Counted from the stretch's first letter, positions 27,520 to 37,050 are shown. The stretch: DNA of 64,000 nucleotides from Dorea sp. D27 (GCF_001185345.1 NZ_KQ236744.1:506089-570088); one strand, 5' to 3'. The notes: generated by a model from the letters alone, not told the origin. Translations and numbers: made by a program.

Positions 27520-28569
27520 ATGAAACTGGTCAAAAGAGTAAGAACTATAATCATAAGCGAAATGGTATTCCTGCTCCTGCTTTTTCTGTTCATGGAACGA
27601 TACGGATATTCCCGTGCCGTGATTCCGTCTGTCATGCTGTTCCAGACCGGCATCATGATTTATCTCGCTGCGGCTGTCTATATCCCGTTTAAAACCTTTG
27701 CCGAGACGCTTGCCTACTTTGCGCAAAGAGACAGCCGGGAAGAGGAAGACATCGAAATGGAACTGAAGCAGGTGGCGGGACGCGTCCCCTATATGGAACA
27801 GATCGAACGGCTTATCGACAGGTTTGCCAAACGGCGTACGAGAAAGAGCTCCGCGAAGATCTTCGACAAGCAGACCGAGCTCACCGCCCTCCAGAGCCAG
27901 ATCAATCCCCATTTTTTGTATAACACGCTGGAATCCATCCGGGGGCAGGCGCTGATGGACGACAATCTTGAAATCGCAAAGATGGTGGAAGCGCTCGCTG
28001 CGTTTTTCAGATACAGCATAAGCGGGAAAGGGAATCTTGTCACGCTGCGCGATGAACTAGCCAATATCAACAACTATATGCTCATACAGCGGTACCGTTT
28101 CAATAACCGCTTCTCCATGGAGATCATCATAGATGAGGAAGATGAGGCGGCATATGACTTCCTTATCCCGAGGCTGATTATCCAGCCTGTGGTAGAAAAT
28201 GCCATTTTCCACGGGCTGGAGGAAAAGCTGGAAGGGGGCAAGGTGATTATCGAAGTCATCGTCACGGAAAGCAACCTCATCGTTACCATCTCAGACAACG
28301 GAAAAGGGATAGAAAGCAGAGATTTGAAAGAACTCAACGCCAGAATCCAGTCACAGGATATGCAGCTGGATGACGGCGGCAGCCGGCAGCGGAATACAGG
28401 GATAGCTCTGCCGAATATCCACAAAAGGATCCAGCTGCTTTTTGGAGAAGAGTATGGGGTAAACGTATACAGTACCGTAGGTCAGGGCACGGATGTAGAA
28501 ATCACTGTCCCGGCCGGATATGAAAGGGGCGGTGGATTAGAAGATGAAGAGAGAAATACTTCGGATTAA
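27520..28569 (+). CDS. YesM-type sensor histidine kinase with almost no extracellular domain, second trio
   Basis: 349 residues. Two hydrophobic stretches (about 9-25 and 33-53) have only a short outside turn, as in the kinase at 2,615. The phosphorylated His131 lies in QINPHFLYNTLE; N-box VVENAIFHG and G-box DNGKGI define the ATP domain. AGGAGG precedes the ATG. Its end overlaps the next gene by 26 bases, the same overlap length as in the first trio. Confidence 0.9.
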   Translation: MKLVKRVRTIIISEMVFLLLLFLFMERYGYSRAVIPSVMLFQTGIMIYLAAAVYIPFKTFAETLAYFAQRDSREEEDIEMELKQVAGRVPYMEQIERLIDRFAKRRTRKSSAKIFDKQTELTALQSQINPHFLYNTLESIRGQALMDDNLEIAKMVEALAAFFRYSISGKGNLVTLRDELANINNYMLIQRYRFNNRFSMEIIIDEEDEAAYDFLIPRLIIQPVVENAIFHGLEEKLEGGKVIIEVIVTESNLIVTISDNGKGIESRDLKELNARIQSQDMQLDDGGSRQRNTGIALPNIHKRIQLLFGEEYGVNVYSTVGQGTDVEITVPAGYERGGGLEDEERNTSD

Positions 28570-29962
28570 CAGCCTGAACTACGTATATGCCGGGAACAGA
28601 AAGCTGGAGAATCTCTCCATGTGCATCCTGGAAGGGGAGAGCGTCGGCTTCCTCGGGCTGACCTATTCGGGCAAGGACCTGCTCGTCCGCCTGCTGTGCG
28701 GCGAGGCAGAGGCGGATATATGCGGACTCAACATATATGTGGATGGTACAAAGATGTCGGATCAGGAGGAACTGGTGCAGAAAGTATACCGTATCGCGGC
28801 ATCTAATTATTTGATTGATGACTGGACGGTAGCAGAATATATAGGGCTTGTAGACTCCAGCTGGTTTCAGATGCTCTGGAACAGGCGGCATCTGGAGGAA
28901 GAGACAGACGCGTACTTTAAAGAGCTCGGCATTCCGTTTGATGTCTCCAGGAAAATGAAAGAGCTAACGGAACTGGAAAAAAGGATTGCAGATATGGTGA
29001 AAGCGAGAAGCCACGGAGCCAGGATTGTCATAGTGGAAGACGAGTTCGAGGGTATGCGTCCGGAATCGATCGGGGAATTCGCCCATGTGATGAAAAGGCT
29101 GGCGAAGGGTAATATGGCAGTCATTGTAAACAGCCATTCGGACATGGTCTTATCGATACTGTCCGATAAATATATCATCATGAAAAAGGGGCGGATCGTG
29201 AAGAAGTGCAGCAAGGATTATATACAGGACAGCAGCCATCTGGAAAAGTTTCTGCTCGGCGGCACGATCAAATCCAAAAAGCAGGACATGGACAGCTATA
29301 CGCTGGAACAAAGCGAAGAAAAAAAGACAGTATACCGGGTGAGGGGGCTGGAACTGAAAGACGGAAGAAAAGGAGACTTCAACTTTTTTAAGGGAGAGGT
29401 AGTCACGTTTCTCGTGCTGGATGGCAAAGAAAAGGAGAGGCTGTTCCTCGTGCTCTCAGGCAGGAAGCCCGGAAGGGACAATTACTGCATCATCGATTCG
29501 AAGGAATATGCGTCTGGTGATTTCAGTGGATTCGTACAGGGGAAAATCGTATCGGTCATGCATATGGGGAGCAAAGAGGAAGTGTTCACCCGCATGTCTG
29601 CAGGGCAGAACCTGCTGCTCCCATCACTCGGAAAGATATCATCCGTAGAGTATATCATATCGTCCGGAAGGATATCGAAGATGCTGAAGCAGAATATGGA
29701 CAGTGATGCGGTGATGCCGGACATGGAAGCCGGAGACCTGGAAATCAACGATCTGATCAGCATTACGCTTGAGCGCTGGTACATCTATAATCCCAAGGTA
29801 CTTGTACTCTTCGAGCCATTTGCACAGTGCGACGTATACGGGGTATCCATAGTAAAGTCATACATCAAGAAGTTTGCAAACAGGGGAACAGCGGTAATCA
29901 TACTGAAGTCCAGAGAAGAGTATGTCGAGGACATCTCGGATAAGATTATAAGCCTTGATTAG
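28544..29962 (+). CDS. Degenerate CUT2-type tandem ABC ATPase-like protein, second trio
   Basis: 472 residues with the RbsA two-domain layout. Half 1 is less decayed than its paralogue at 3,630: GLTYSGKDLL keeps the GK of Walker A, VIVEDEFEG resembles Walker B with the two acids swapped, and an H-loop-like NSHSD remains, while the LSGGQ region is gone (LTELEKRIA). Half 2 has no P-loop, and Walker B reads LVLFEPF with the Asp lost. It may still bind nucleotide in half 1 but is unlikely to hydrolyse it efficiently. Keeping the same slot in both trios argues for a conserved signalling function rather than a decaying pseudogene. Confidence 0.8.
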   Translation: MKREILRINSLNYVYAGNRKLENLSMCILEGESVGFLGLTYSGKDLLVRLLCGEAEADICGLNIYVDGTKMSDQEELVQKVYRIAASNYLIDDWTVAEYIGLVDSSWFQMLWNRRHLEEETDAYFKELGIPFDVSRKMKELTELEKRIADMVKARSHGARIVIVEDEFEGMRPESIGEFAHVMKRLAKGNMAVIVNSHSDMVLSILSDKYIIMKKGRIVKKCSKDYIQDSSHLEKFLLGGTIKSKKQDMDSYTLEQSEEKKTVYRVRGLELKDGRKGDFNFFKGEVVTFLVLDGKEKERLFLVLSGRKPGRDNYCIIDSKEYASGDFSGFVQGKIVSVMHMGSKEEVFTRMSAGQNLLLPSLGKISSVEYIISSGRISKMLKQNMDSDAVMPDMEAGDLEINDLISITLERWYIYNPKVLVLFEPFAQCDVYGVSIVKSYIKKFANRGTAVIILKSREEYVEDISDKIISLD

Positions 29963-29978
29963 ATATTCTGATCAAGGC
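29951..29978 (+). terminator. Stem-loop at the end of the second trio
   Basis: GCCTTGAT (29952-29959) pairs with ATCAAGGC (29971-29978) and spans the stop codon. The tail has few T residues, so termination is probably partial. Confidence 0.4.
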
Positions 29979-30014
29979 CTTAAAATGTTCACACTTAATC
30001 TAAATCCTGTCACA

Positions 30015-30043
30015 TTGGAATCTGATTTTCCCACATGTATAAT
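30015..30043 (+). promoter_or_regulatory. Promoter of transporter operon 2
   Basis: TTGGAA (30015-30020) and TATAAT (30038-30043) have a 17-base spacer. The element lies 48 bases upstream of the binding-protein start. The near-consensus -10 with a weaker -35 is compatible with activation by the adjacent response regulator. Confidence 0.7.
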
Positions 30044-30090
30044 AAAACCATTCCAACAAGGAAAGAACTAACATAAAGGAGGAAATGTAC

Positions 30091-31077
30091 ATGAAAAAGA
30101 AAGTTTTATCCGTTCTGCTGGCAGCAGTCATGGTTACTGCACTGCTGGTAGGATGCAATTCCGGAGAAACCAAGAAAGAATCGGGGGGAGAGGCAAAGAA
30201 GGGCGAGGACCTGACATTTGTCGTCGTACCTAAATGCGTCCATGCCTGGTTCGACGAAGTCAACAAAGGTGCACAGCTTCAGGCAGATGCACTGTCCGAT
30301 CAGCTGGGAGTGGAAGTTAAGATCGACTATCGTGCGCCGTCCAAGTCAGACGTGGCAGAGCAGAACTCTGTTATGGAACAGGCAGCGGCAACAAAACCGG
30401 ACGGTATTGCTATCGACCCGGTAGACTACGAAGGAAGCAAGGCTGTTATAGAAGAAATCCAGTCCCAGGGCATTCCGGTCGTTCTCTTTGATGCACCGTC
30501 ACCGGAAGGCAGCGGACTCACGAGCGTAGGCAATGACTTTAAAGAACAGGCAACGATTGCGGCAGATAAACTTGCGGAACTTATCGGAGAAGAAGGAAAG
30601 GTTGCAGTAATGCAAGGCTTCCCATCTGCCCCGAACCATGCAGAAAGATATCAGGCACACCTGGATGCGCTGAAGAAATATCCGAATATAGAAGTGATTG
30701 ACGGCGGCATTGACAATGACAACGTAGAAGAAGCACAGTCCCAGGCAGCAGCCGTTCTTGCAGCCAACCCGGACCTGAAAGGCTATCTGAACTGCGACGC
30801 CTGCGGCTCCGGTGTGGCGGCAGCAATCGAGGAAGCAGGGAAAGCCGGCGAAGTGACATTTGTTGCAATGGATAACCTGATTGAAATCCTTGATTATGTC
30901 AAGAGCGGAACGATCTCTGCGACATCTTCCACGATACCTCAGATGCAGGGCTCGATGGCAGTTCTGATGATGTGGCAGCAGTCCATCGGAATCGACATTC
31001 CGCAGAAAGTTGACACAGGCATTGCATACATTGATGAGACCAATATCGATGAATGGATCAAAACAGTAAGTGAATAA
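30091..31077 (+). CDS. Sugar-binding lipoprotein of transporter 2
   Basis: About 328 residues from the ATG at 30,091, which has AAAGGAGG seven bases upstream. It has a lipoprotein signal with lipobox LVGC, then a periplasmic-binding-protein type 1 domain. The start of the mature protein (VPKCVHAWFDEVNKG) parallels the binding protein at 58,696 (KLVHAWYDAIEVG), so these two form a sub-pair distinct from those at 7,913 and 48,524. It opens a binding protein-ATPase-permease operon. Confidence 0.94.
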   Translation: MKKKVLSVLLAAVMVTALLVGCNSGETKKESGGEAKKGEDLTFVVVPKCVHAWFDEVNKGAQLQADALSDQLGVEVKIDYRAPSKSDVAEQNSVMEQAAATKPDGIAIDPVDYEGSKAVIEEIQSQGIPVVLFDAPSPEGSGLTSVGNDFKEQATIAADKLAELIGEEGKVAVMQGFPSAPNHAERYQAHLDALKKYPNIEVIDGGIDNDNVEEAQSQAAAVLAANPDLKGYLNCDACGSGVAAAIEEAGKAGEVTFVAMDNLIEILDYVKSGTISATSSTIPQMQGSMAVLMMWQQSIGIDIPQKVDTGIAYIDETNIDEWIKTVSE

Positions 31078-31095
31078 CAATCAGAATGACTAAAA

Positions 31096-31146
31096 ACGGG
31101 GGGCTTGTGACTGGATTAATTCAAGTTACTCGCCCTTCGTTTTTTT
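31096..31146 (+). terminator. Internal (attenuating) terminator after the binding protein
   Basis: ACGGGGGGC (31096-31104) pairs with GCCCTTCGT (31132-31140) with two G-T pairs, a further stem GTGACT/AGTTAC lies inside, and seven T residues follow. As the ATPase gene begins 16 bases later, it likely makes the binding protein more abundant than the membrane parts. Confidence 0.85.
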
Positions 31147-31161
31147 AAAAGGAGCATGTCT

Positions 31162-32643
31162 ATGAAAGTATTAGAGGCACAAAATATTACGAAATTATTT
31201 CCGGGCGTAGTCGCGCTTGATTCGGTAGATGTATCCTTTGAGCCTGGAGAAATCCATTGCGTCATCGGTGAGAACGGTGCGGGGAAAAGTACGCTGATCA
31301 AGTGTCTGACAGGAGTATATGAGCCGGAAGAAGGGCAGGTCCTGATAGGCGGGGAAGACGCGCTGAAGAATAAAGTGCTTTTTGACAAAGTGGCATACGT
31401 GCCCCAGGAGATTGATCTGTTCGGCTATATGTCAGTTGCCGAAAATCTGTTTCTCCCCTATGAGAAATCCGGCCTCAAAGGAATAGTAAACCAGAAAGAA
31501 TTAGAGAAAAAGGCGGTTCCGCTGCTTGAGAAGTTCTGCATACCGGTAAAGCCGGATGAACTTGTGAAGGACATATCTGTATCTGCGCAGCAGCTGCTGC
31601 AGATTGCGAGAGCCACTGTCCATGAAGACTATGAAGTGCTTATGCTGGACGAACCGACGACCAGCCTGACGACGAGCGATACACAGATATTATTTGACAT
31701 TGTAAAAGAAATTAAAGCAGAAAATAAAGCAATCATATTCATTTCTCATAAGCTGGAAGAGATATTTGCCCTTGGCGATGTGCTGACAGTATTCAGAAAT
31801 GGAAAGAAGGTTGCTTATTCCAAATTGGAAGAGATAGATATACCGTGGGTAATCCGGCAGATGACAGGACGAGAGCTTGACCAGGAGCAGGTATTTTATT
31901 CTGACAAGGTTTCAGACGAAGTTCTGCTGGAAGTCGACCGCCTGACCGGGGAGCGGTTCACGGATGTGAGCTTTACTTTGAAAAAAGGAGAGATACTGGG
32001 ATTTTCCGGATTGGTGGGAGCCGGCAGAAGCGAGCTGATGCAGGCTATCTTCGGTTATCTGCCTGTATACTCAGGCAGCGTGAAGCTGGACGGCGAGGAC
32101 TGGAAACTGGGCGATACGAATTATTCCGTTAACCACGGGTTCATCTATCTCCCGGAAGAGAGGAAGAAGCAGGGAATCCTCCCGGTCCTGTCTATCCGCG
32201 AGAACATATCCGTCTCGTCCCTGGAGGACTTAAAGAGCGGCTTTGGCATCTCCAAGAGGAAGGAAGACGAGCTTGCGGGCAGGATTATCGATACATATGA
32301 TGTCAAGACGCCGGATGCGGAAAAAGAGATTCAGTTCCTGAGCGGAGGGAACCAGCAGAAGGTCATTATCGGCCGTTCCATGTGCTGCAGCCCGAAGGTG
32401 CTCGTGTTCGATGAACCGACGAAGGGAATCGATGTCGGCACGAAGGCGGAGATATACCGTCTGATGAAGGAGCTGGCAGAGGAAAAAGGTATCGGTATCA
32501 TCCTCATATCATCAGAGATGGAGGAGATAAAAAAGTGTTCCAACAGAATCATTGCGTTGTACGAAGGGAAGAAAGCCGGAGAGTATGATGCAGAGGCGGA
32601 CAAGGAAGCAATCCTGAGTGCTATTATTGGAGTAAATTCTTAG
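31162..32643 (+). CDS. CUT2 sugar ABC transporter, tandem ATPase (transporter 2)
   Basis: 493 residues from the ATG at 31,162, seven bases after GGAGC. Half 1 has GENGAGKST, VSAQQLLQIARAT and VLMLDEPTTSL. Half 2 has GLVGAGRSE, LSGGNQQK and VFDEPTKGIDVG. All catalytic motifs usual for this family are present, in contrast to the degenerate relative just upstream at 28,544. It drives import with the permease at 32,664. Confidence 0.94.
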   Translation: MKVLEAQNITKLFPGVVALDSVDVSFEPGEIHCVIGENGAGKSTLIKCLTGVYEPEEGQVLIGGEDALKNKVLFDKVAYVPQEIDLFGYMSVAENLFLPYEKSGLKGIVNQKELEKKAVPLLEKFCIPVKPDELVKDISVSAQQLLQIARATVHEDYEVLMLDEPTTSLTTSDTQILFDIVKEIKAENKAIIFISHKLEEIFALGDVLTVFRNGKKVAYSKLEEIDIPWVIRQMTGRELDQEQVFYSDKVSDEVLLEVDRLTGERFTDVSFTLKKGEILGFSGLVGAGRSELMQAIFGYLPVYSGSVKLDGEDWKLGDTNYSVNHGFIYLPEERKKQGILPVLSIRENISVSSLEDLKSGFGISKRKEDELAGRIIDTYDVKTPDAEKEIQFLSGGNQQKVIIGRSMCCSPKVLVFDEPTKGIDVGTKAEIYRLMKELAEEKGIGIILISSEMEEIKKCSNRIIALYEGKKAGEYDAEADKEAILSAIIGVNS

Positions 32644-32663
32644 AGAAAGAGGAGTCGTTTATT

Positions 32664-33665
32664 ATGAATAAAGAGAAAACAAAAACAAACAACGTCTTCG
32701 TAAATGCGTTGAAGAAAAGTAATATGACAGCTATCGGCGTCGTATTGTTATTGATGATTATTATTGCAAGTGTAGCTTCTCCGTATTTCCTGGATATGTA
32801 TAACCTGCAGTCGCTCATCAGAGACCTGGCTTTCATCGGCATGATAGGTATCGCCCAGTCTCTGCTTCTGCTCATCGGCGAGCTGGATCTGTCGGTGGGG
32901 AAGATAGCGTCCCTGTGCGGCATCCTTGCAGGTATGATGATGGTGAATTATGGAATCAACCCGTGGCTGGCGCTCGCGCTTGCGCTTCTGCTCGGTCTTG
33001 TGTTCGGCTGTATCAACGGGCTCATAATTACAAAGCTGAGGCTGAATTCCATGGTTGCCACGATTGGTATGCAAGGGGTTTACGGGGGCATCAACCTTGT
33101 GCTGACAAAAGGGAAAGCGATTACAGGAATCCCGGAAGATATCTACATACTTGGCAAAGGGAACCTCGGCCCGGTGCCATTCCCGTTCGTATTCTGTGTG
33201 GCGGTACTCATCCTTATCATATTCATGGTGAAGAAGACAAAGACCGGCCGTTACATCTACGCCATCGGTAACAGCCGTGAGGCTGCTAAGATCCTTGGCA
33301 TCAAGGTAGACAAGATCAGAGTGATGATATACGCTATCGTCGGTCTCATATCTTCCCTGGCAGGGATATTGTACGTGGCGAGGCTCGGTTCCTCACAGTC
33401 TGCAATCGGTGAAAACTGGCCGATGAACTCTATCGCAGCATCCGTTATCGGCGGTGTATCCCTGACCGGCGGCATCGGCAATCCTGCGGGCGCGCTCATC
33501 GGTGCGGCCATTATCAGTATCATCCAGAATATGATCGTGCTGTTCGGCGTCAATGTATACTGGCAGTCAGCCGTCAGCGGCATCGTAGTCGTTATCGCCA
33601 TATCCTTCAGCTCTATTTCGGAGATAATGCGGGAGAGAAAACAGAGAAAGATAAAGCTTGGCTAA
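32664..33665 (+). CDS. CUT2 sugar ABC transporter permease (transporter 2)
   Basis: 333 residues and about eight to ten hydrophobic segments. The motif usually read as GGIDLSVG appears as IGELDLSVGK, and the docking loop is GGVSLTGGIGNPAGA. The TGGIG loop is shared with the disrupted permease at 61,579, supporting the pairing of transporters 2 and 4. AAGAGGAG precedes the ATG. Confidence 0.94.
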   Translation: MNKEKTKTNNVFVNALKKSNMTAIGVVLLLMIIIASVASPYFLDMYNLQSLIRDLAFIGMIGIAQSLLLLIGELDLSVGKIASLCGILAGMMMVNYGINPWLALALALLLGLVFGCINGLIITKLRLNSMVATIGMQGVYGGINLVLTKGKAITGIPEDIYILGKGNLGPVPFPFVFCVAVLILIIFMVKKTKTGRYIYAIGNSREAAKILGIKVDKIRVMIYAIVGLISSLAGILYVARLGSSQSAIGENWPMNSIAASVIGGVSLTGGIGNPAGALIGAAIISIIQNMIVLFGVNVYWQSAVSGIVVVIAISFSSISEIMRERKQRKIKLG

Positions 33666-33719
33666 GATTCATATATGGGCTGCACGATGTGCGGTCCATA
33701 TTCGGAAAGGAGATTGATT

Positions 33720-34604
33720 ATGAAGCTTGGATTAAATCTGTCATTTGCTGTGAAGCGTTTTTTAGAGCCGGATAAGCTGGCTCGTATGTGTAAGCAGGAC
33801 TTTGGCACGGACCACGTGCAGTTTACGTGGGACCTCATCGACCCGTGGTGGCCGGAAGAATTAAGGGATGTGCTGGCAATCCGCTACAAGGAAGCATTTG
33901 CAAAAGAGGGCGTGCACATAGATGCTACATTCGGGGGGCTGGCGTCCTATTCATATGCCCATCTTCTCGCCCCTTCAAAGGAGCAGAGAGAGGCAGCCTT
34001 CCTCTTTTTCAAACGGGCTGTCGACCTTACGGCAGTGATGGGGGCAAAGGTCATGGGAACACCGGTAGGGGGCATGTCATACGATGACGCCCGCTGCCCT
34101 GAAAGGCGGGAAGAACTATACGAAGAGATGCTTGCCTATGTCAGGCGGCTGGCCTCCTACGGGAAGGAACGAGGACTTGAAGAGATACATATCGAGGCGA
34201 CACCGCTCATCACGGAATTTCCCCACAGCCCGGAGGTGTCCGTGAAGATGATGAAAGATCTGGAAGGGACAGACATTCCGGTCAGGCTGCTCGTAGACTG
34301 GGGGCATGCGCTTTATAAGCCGCTGCTGAAAGAAGAGGCGGATATTGAACTATGGCTTTGCACATGTGCTCCGTATATCGGTTCTATCCATCTCCAGCAG
34401 ACCGATGGACAGTGGGACCGTCACTGGGACTTTACAAGGGAAGGTATCGTTACTCCGGAACTCATCAGGCATGCCACTGCAAAGGCCGGACTTGACGATA
34501 TCATGCAGTATCTGGAAGTTGTCACAATATTTGAAGACGACGATGATGCAGTGTACGGGGGCATGAAAAAGACGATGGACTATCTTCACAGAGAATTGGA
34601 CTAG
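33720..34604 (+). CDS. TIM-barrel sugar (phosphate) isomerase/epimerase
   Basis: 295 residues from the ATG at 33,720, seven bases after GAAAGGAG. It belongs to the xylose-isomerase-like/AP-endonuclease-2 barrel family. Likely metal ligands are Glu in EIHIEATPLITEFP, Asp-His in LLVDWGHALY, His in GSIHLQQTDG and a late Glu in YLEVVTIFE. Family members isomerise or epimerise free or phosphorylated sugars, including erythrulose phosphates and other short ketoses. Its place between a sugar importer and a DAK kinase suggests it makes or reshapes the kinase substrate or product. Confidence 0.82.
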   Translation: MKLGLNLSFAVKRFLEPDKLARMCKQDFGTDHVQFTWDLIDPWWPEELRDVLAIRYKEAFAKEGVHIDATFGGLASYSYAHLLAPSKEQREAAFLFFKRAVDLTAVMGAKVMGTPVGGMSYDDARCPERREELYEEMLAYVRRLASYGKERGLEEIHIEATPLITEFPHSPEVSVKMMKDLEGTDIPVRLLVDWGHALYKPLLKEEADIELWLCTCAPYIGSIHLQQTDGQWDRHWDFTREGIVTPELIRHATAKAGLDDIMQYLEVVTIFEDDDDAVYGGMKKTMDYLHRELD

Positions 34605-34617
34605 AGGAGGCGGCAGC

Positions 34618-35181
34618 ATGGAATATAAAGAGATGTACGAGCGGATGCTCTCGGAATACAGGCAGGTGTTTGAAAAGCTGGATCAGACGGCAATGCGGGA
34701 ATTTATCGATGAGGTGAAACGTCACGACCGCATTTTCCTCATCGGGGTCGGACGCGAGGGGATGGCAACGAGAGCATTTGCCATGAGGCTTATGCATATG
34801 GGCAAAGAAATCCACTGGATCTGGGATGACACGACGCCTTCCATAGGAGAAGGCGACATGCTGATAGCCACCTTGGGAGACGGCAGCATCGGGCATATCA
34901 ACTATATATGCGAGAGGGCCAAAGAAGCGGGTGCGCTCATATACGTCGTGACCGGTTCCCCGAGTGGAAGTACGGCCAGGCGCGTGGCAGACAAGGTATT
35001 CTTTGTACCGGCGGCGGTGTACCGCGGAACGGATGATGTCGTTCCGTCATTCCAGCCGATGGGCAACTTGTTTGAACAGTGCCTGCTCATCGTGTTTGAC
35101 ATGATAGTGATGACCATCGTGGATGAGACGCCGGGGCTGACATTTGAGAAGATGTCAGGACGCCACAGGAACGTGGAATAA
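34618..35181 (+). CDS. SIS-domain sugar isomerase (6-phospho-3-hexuloisomerase-like)
   Basis: 187 residues, one SIS domain. FLIGVGREGMATRAFAMRLM is the phosphosugar-binding loop, and a second loop lies near VTGSPSGSTARRVAD. Size and motifs match the 6-phospho-3-hexuloisomerase group, which interconverts a 3-ketose phosphate and fructose 6-phosphate, but no hexulose-phosphate synthase is seen here. An aldose-ketose phosphate isomerase for the DAK product is more likely. GGAGG precedes the ATG. Confidence 0.8.
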   Translation: MEYKEMYERMLSEYRQVFEKLDQTAMREFIDEVKRHDRIFLIGVGREGMATRAFAMRLMHMGKEIHWIWDDTTPSIGEGDMLIATLGDGSIGHINYICERAKEAGALIYVVTGSPSGSTARRVADKVFFVPAAVYRGTDDVVPSFQPMGNLFEQCLLIVFDMIVMTIVDETPGLTFEKMSGRHRNVE

Positions 35182-35220
35182 AGAACGTGGAGAGAGGAAC
35201 TATAAGGAGGAAGAGGTGCG

Positions 35221-36963
35221 ATGAAAAAGATATTGAATGCGGACGTGGATCATGTCGTGGAAGAGATGCTTGCCGGATATCTGTCTGCATACAGGCGTTA
35301 CTACAAAAAAATCGGCGAGTACAATGCGTTTAAATACAGGGGGCACAGAAAGGATAAGGTTGCGCTGGTCATCGGCGGAGGAAGCGGACATGAACCGCTG
35401 TTTTCCGGATACTGCGGAGCCGGGCTGGCCGACGGCGTCGCCTGCGGCAATATATGCGCCTCCCCGAATCCCGAACTGATTTATGAGACGGCGAAAGCTG
35501 TGGACCAGGGGAAAGGAGTCCTGTTCATCTATGGTTGCTATGCAGGAGACAATCTGAACTTTGATATGGCAGAAGAGCTTTGCCGTGCAGACGGCATAAA
35601 GACCGCCCATGTGCGGGTTTGGGACGACTGCGCTTCGGCGCCGAAGGAGAGGGTCACAGACCGCCGCGGGATTGCCGGAGACGTCTTTGTCATCAAGACG
35701 GCGGGAGCGGCCTGTGATGCAGGTCTTGCGTTTGATGAGGTGGTGCGTATCGCCGAAAAGGCGAGGGACAATATCAATACGATTGGTCTTGCAACGTCTC
35801 CTGGAACGCTGCCGGGCAATGATAAGCCGACATTCGAGCTGCCGGACGATGAAGTGGAATTCGGTATGGGGCTCCATGGTGAGCCAGGCATCGAAAGGAC
35901 GAAGATGAAGCCGGCAGATGAGCTGGTCGGAAGAATGTATGCAGAGCTGAAAAGAGAGATGGACCTGAAAGAAGGAGATGAGATCGCGGTCCTTGTGAAC
36001 GGACTTGGATCCACACCGCTCCTGGAGCTGAACATCGTGTATTACGACCTGCACAGACTTATGACGGCAGACGGGCTGAAGGTGCACGATGCAGAGGTAA
36101 AGACGTACTGCACCTGTATGGAGATGGGCGGATTTTCCATCACTATACTGAAGCTGGATGAGGAGCTGAGACGGTATTATGACGCTCCGTGTTATTCCCC
36201 ATATTATGCAAAGGGCGAGCTGACGGGTGCCGTCTGCGAATACGGAGACCGTGATGAGGAAGAAGAGCCTGAGTTTGATGAAACGGATGTAAAAGAGGCG
36301 GTAATCGTAAGGAGCCAAGACGGTGAACTTGCAGAGCTAAGTGCCGCTGATGCGAGAAATATGCTGCTTTATATCGCGGATAAGATTATCGCAGCCAAGC
36401 CGTATCTTACAGAGATCGACAGCGTAATCGGAGACGGCGACCATGGAATCGGTATGGCCGGAGGGATGCAGAAAGCAAAGAAAAAGCTGGTGCAGATGAA
36501 GGACGAGACAAATGCATATGCAGTATTTGAAGCGGCGGGAAATGCAATGCTCATGTCAATGGGCGGCGCATCCGGCGTCATATTTGGCAGCCTCTATCTG
36601 GCGGGAGCTAAGGGCATGAAGCCGAAAGAAGTGCTTACAGCGTCAGACCTGGCGAAGATGGAGCGGATGAGCCTCATCGCCATCCAGGAACGCGGCAGGG
36701 CCGAGGTGGGAGATAAGACGATGGTGGACGCGCTTGCTCCCGCGGTAGAGGCGATGGAGCAAGAGGCGTCCGGCAGCCTTCTCGACATGCTGAGGGCTGC
36801 GGAAGAAGCAGCGAGACAGGGCATGGAAGATACGAAAAAGTATGTTGCCAGATTCGGACGAGCCAAATCACTAATGGAGCGGGCAATCGGTCACCAGGAT
36901 GCAGGCGCGACCTCCGTATGGCTGATTTTCCAGGGGATGCGAGAATTTGTGGAAGGCAGATAG
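35221..36963 (+). CDS. Dihydroxyacetone-kinase-family fusion (DhaK-DhaL), copy 2
   Basis: 580 residues. DhaK part: GGGSGHEP with its His, AGDN and the substrate-anchoring His219 in GMGLHGEPG. A short acidic linker (rich in Glu/Asp near residues 343-360) leads to a DhaL part with IGDGDHG and GDKTMVDAL. It is strongly similar to copy 1 at 10,131, especially in DhaL, with a shorter linker. Coupled to the TIM-barrel and SIS isomerases, this copy looks like a ketose kinase such as an erythrulose or apulose kinase rather than a housekeeping dihydroxyacetone kinase. That assignment is inference. Confidence 0.92.
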   Translation: MKKILNADVDHVVEEMLAGYLSAYRRYYKKIGEYNAFKYRGHRKDKVALVIGGGSGHEPLFSGYCGAGLADGVACGNICASPNPELIYETAKAVDQGKGVLFIYGCYAGDNLNFDMAEELCRADGIKTAHVRVWDDCASAPKERVTDRRGIAGDVFVIKTAGAACDAGLAFDEVVRIAEKARDNINTIGLATSPGTLPGNDKPTFELPDDEVEFGMGLHGEPGIERTKMKPADELVGRMYAELKREMDLKEGDEIAVLVNGLGSTPLLELNIVYYDLHRLMTADGLKVHDAEVKTYCTCMEMGGFSITILKLDEELRRYYDAPCYSPYYAKGELTGAVCEYGDRDEEEEPEFDETDVKEAVIVRSQDGELAELSAADARNMLLYIADKIIAAKPYLTEIDSVIGDGDHGIGMAGGMQKAKKKLVQMKDETNAYAVFEAAGNAMLMSMGGASGVIFGSLYLAGAKGMKPKEVLTASDLAKMERMSLIAIQERGRAEVGDKTMVDALAPAVEAMEQEASGSLLDMLRAAEEAARQGMEDTKKYVARFGRAKSLMERAIGHQDAGATSVWLIFQGMREFVEGR

Positions 36964-37019
36964 GGACACCCTAAAACGAGTTGGGGACGGGGGAAAATGA
37001 GTTTTCCCCCGTCCCCAAC
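36963..37019 (-). repeat. GGGGACGGAGG dispersed inverted repeat, copy 3
   Basis: GGGACACCC is followed by GTTGGGGACGGGGG (from 36,980) and its complement ending at 37,019. The tail motif lies on the left, so the copy is inverted relative to copies 1 and 2. It is slightly diverged (GGGGG for GGAGG) with compensating changes on the other arm, so the hairpin is preserved. Confidence 0.85.
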
Positions 37020-37050
37020 GGACCTCAACGATGAAAGGTGGTTAAAGTTG

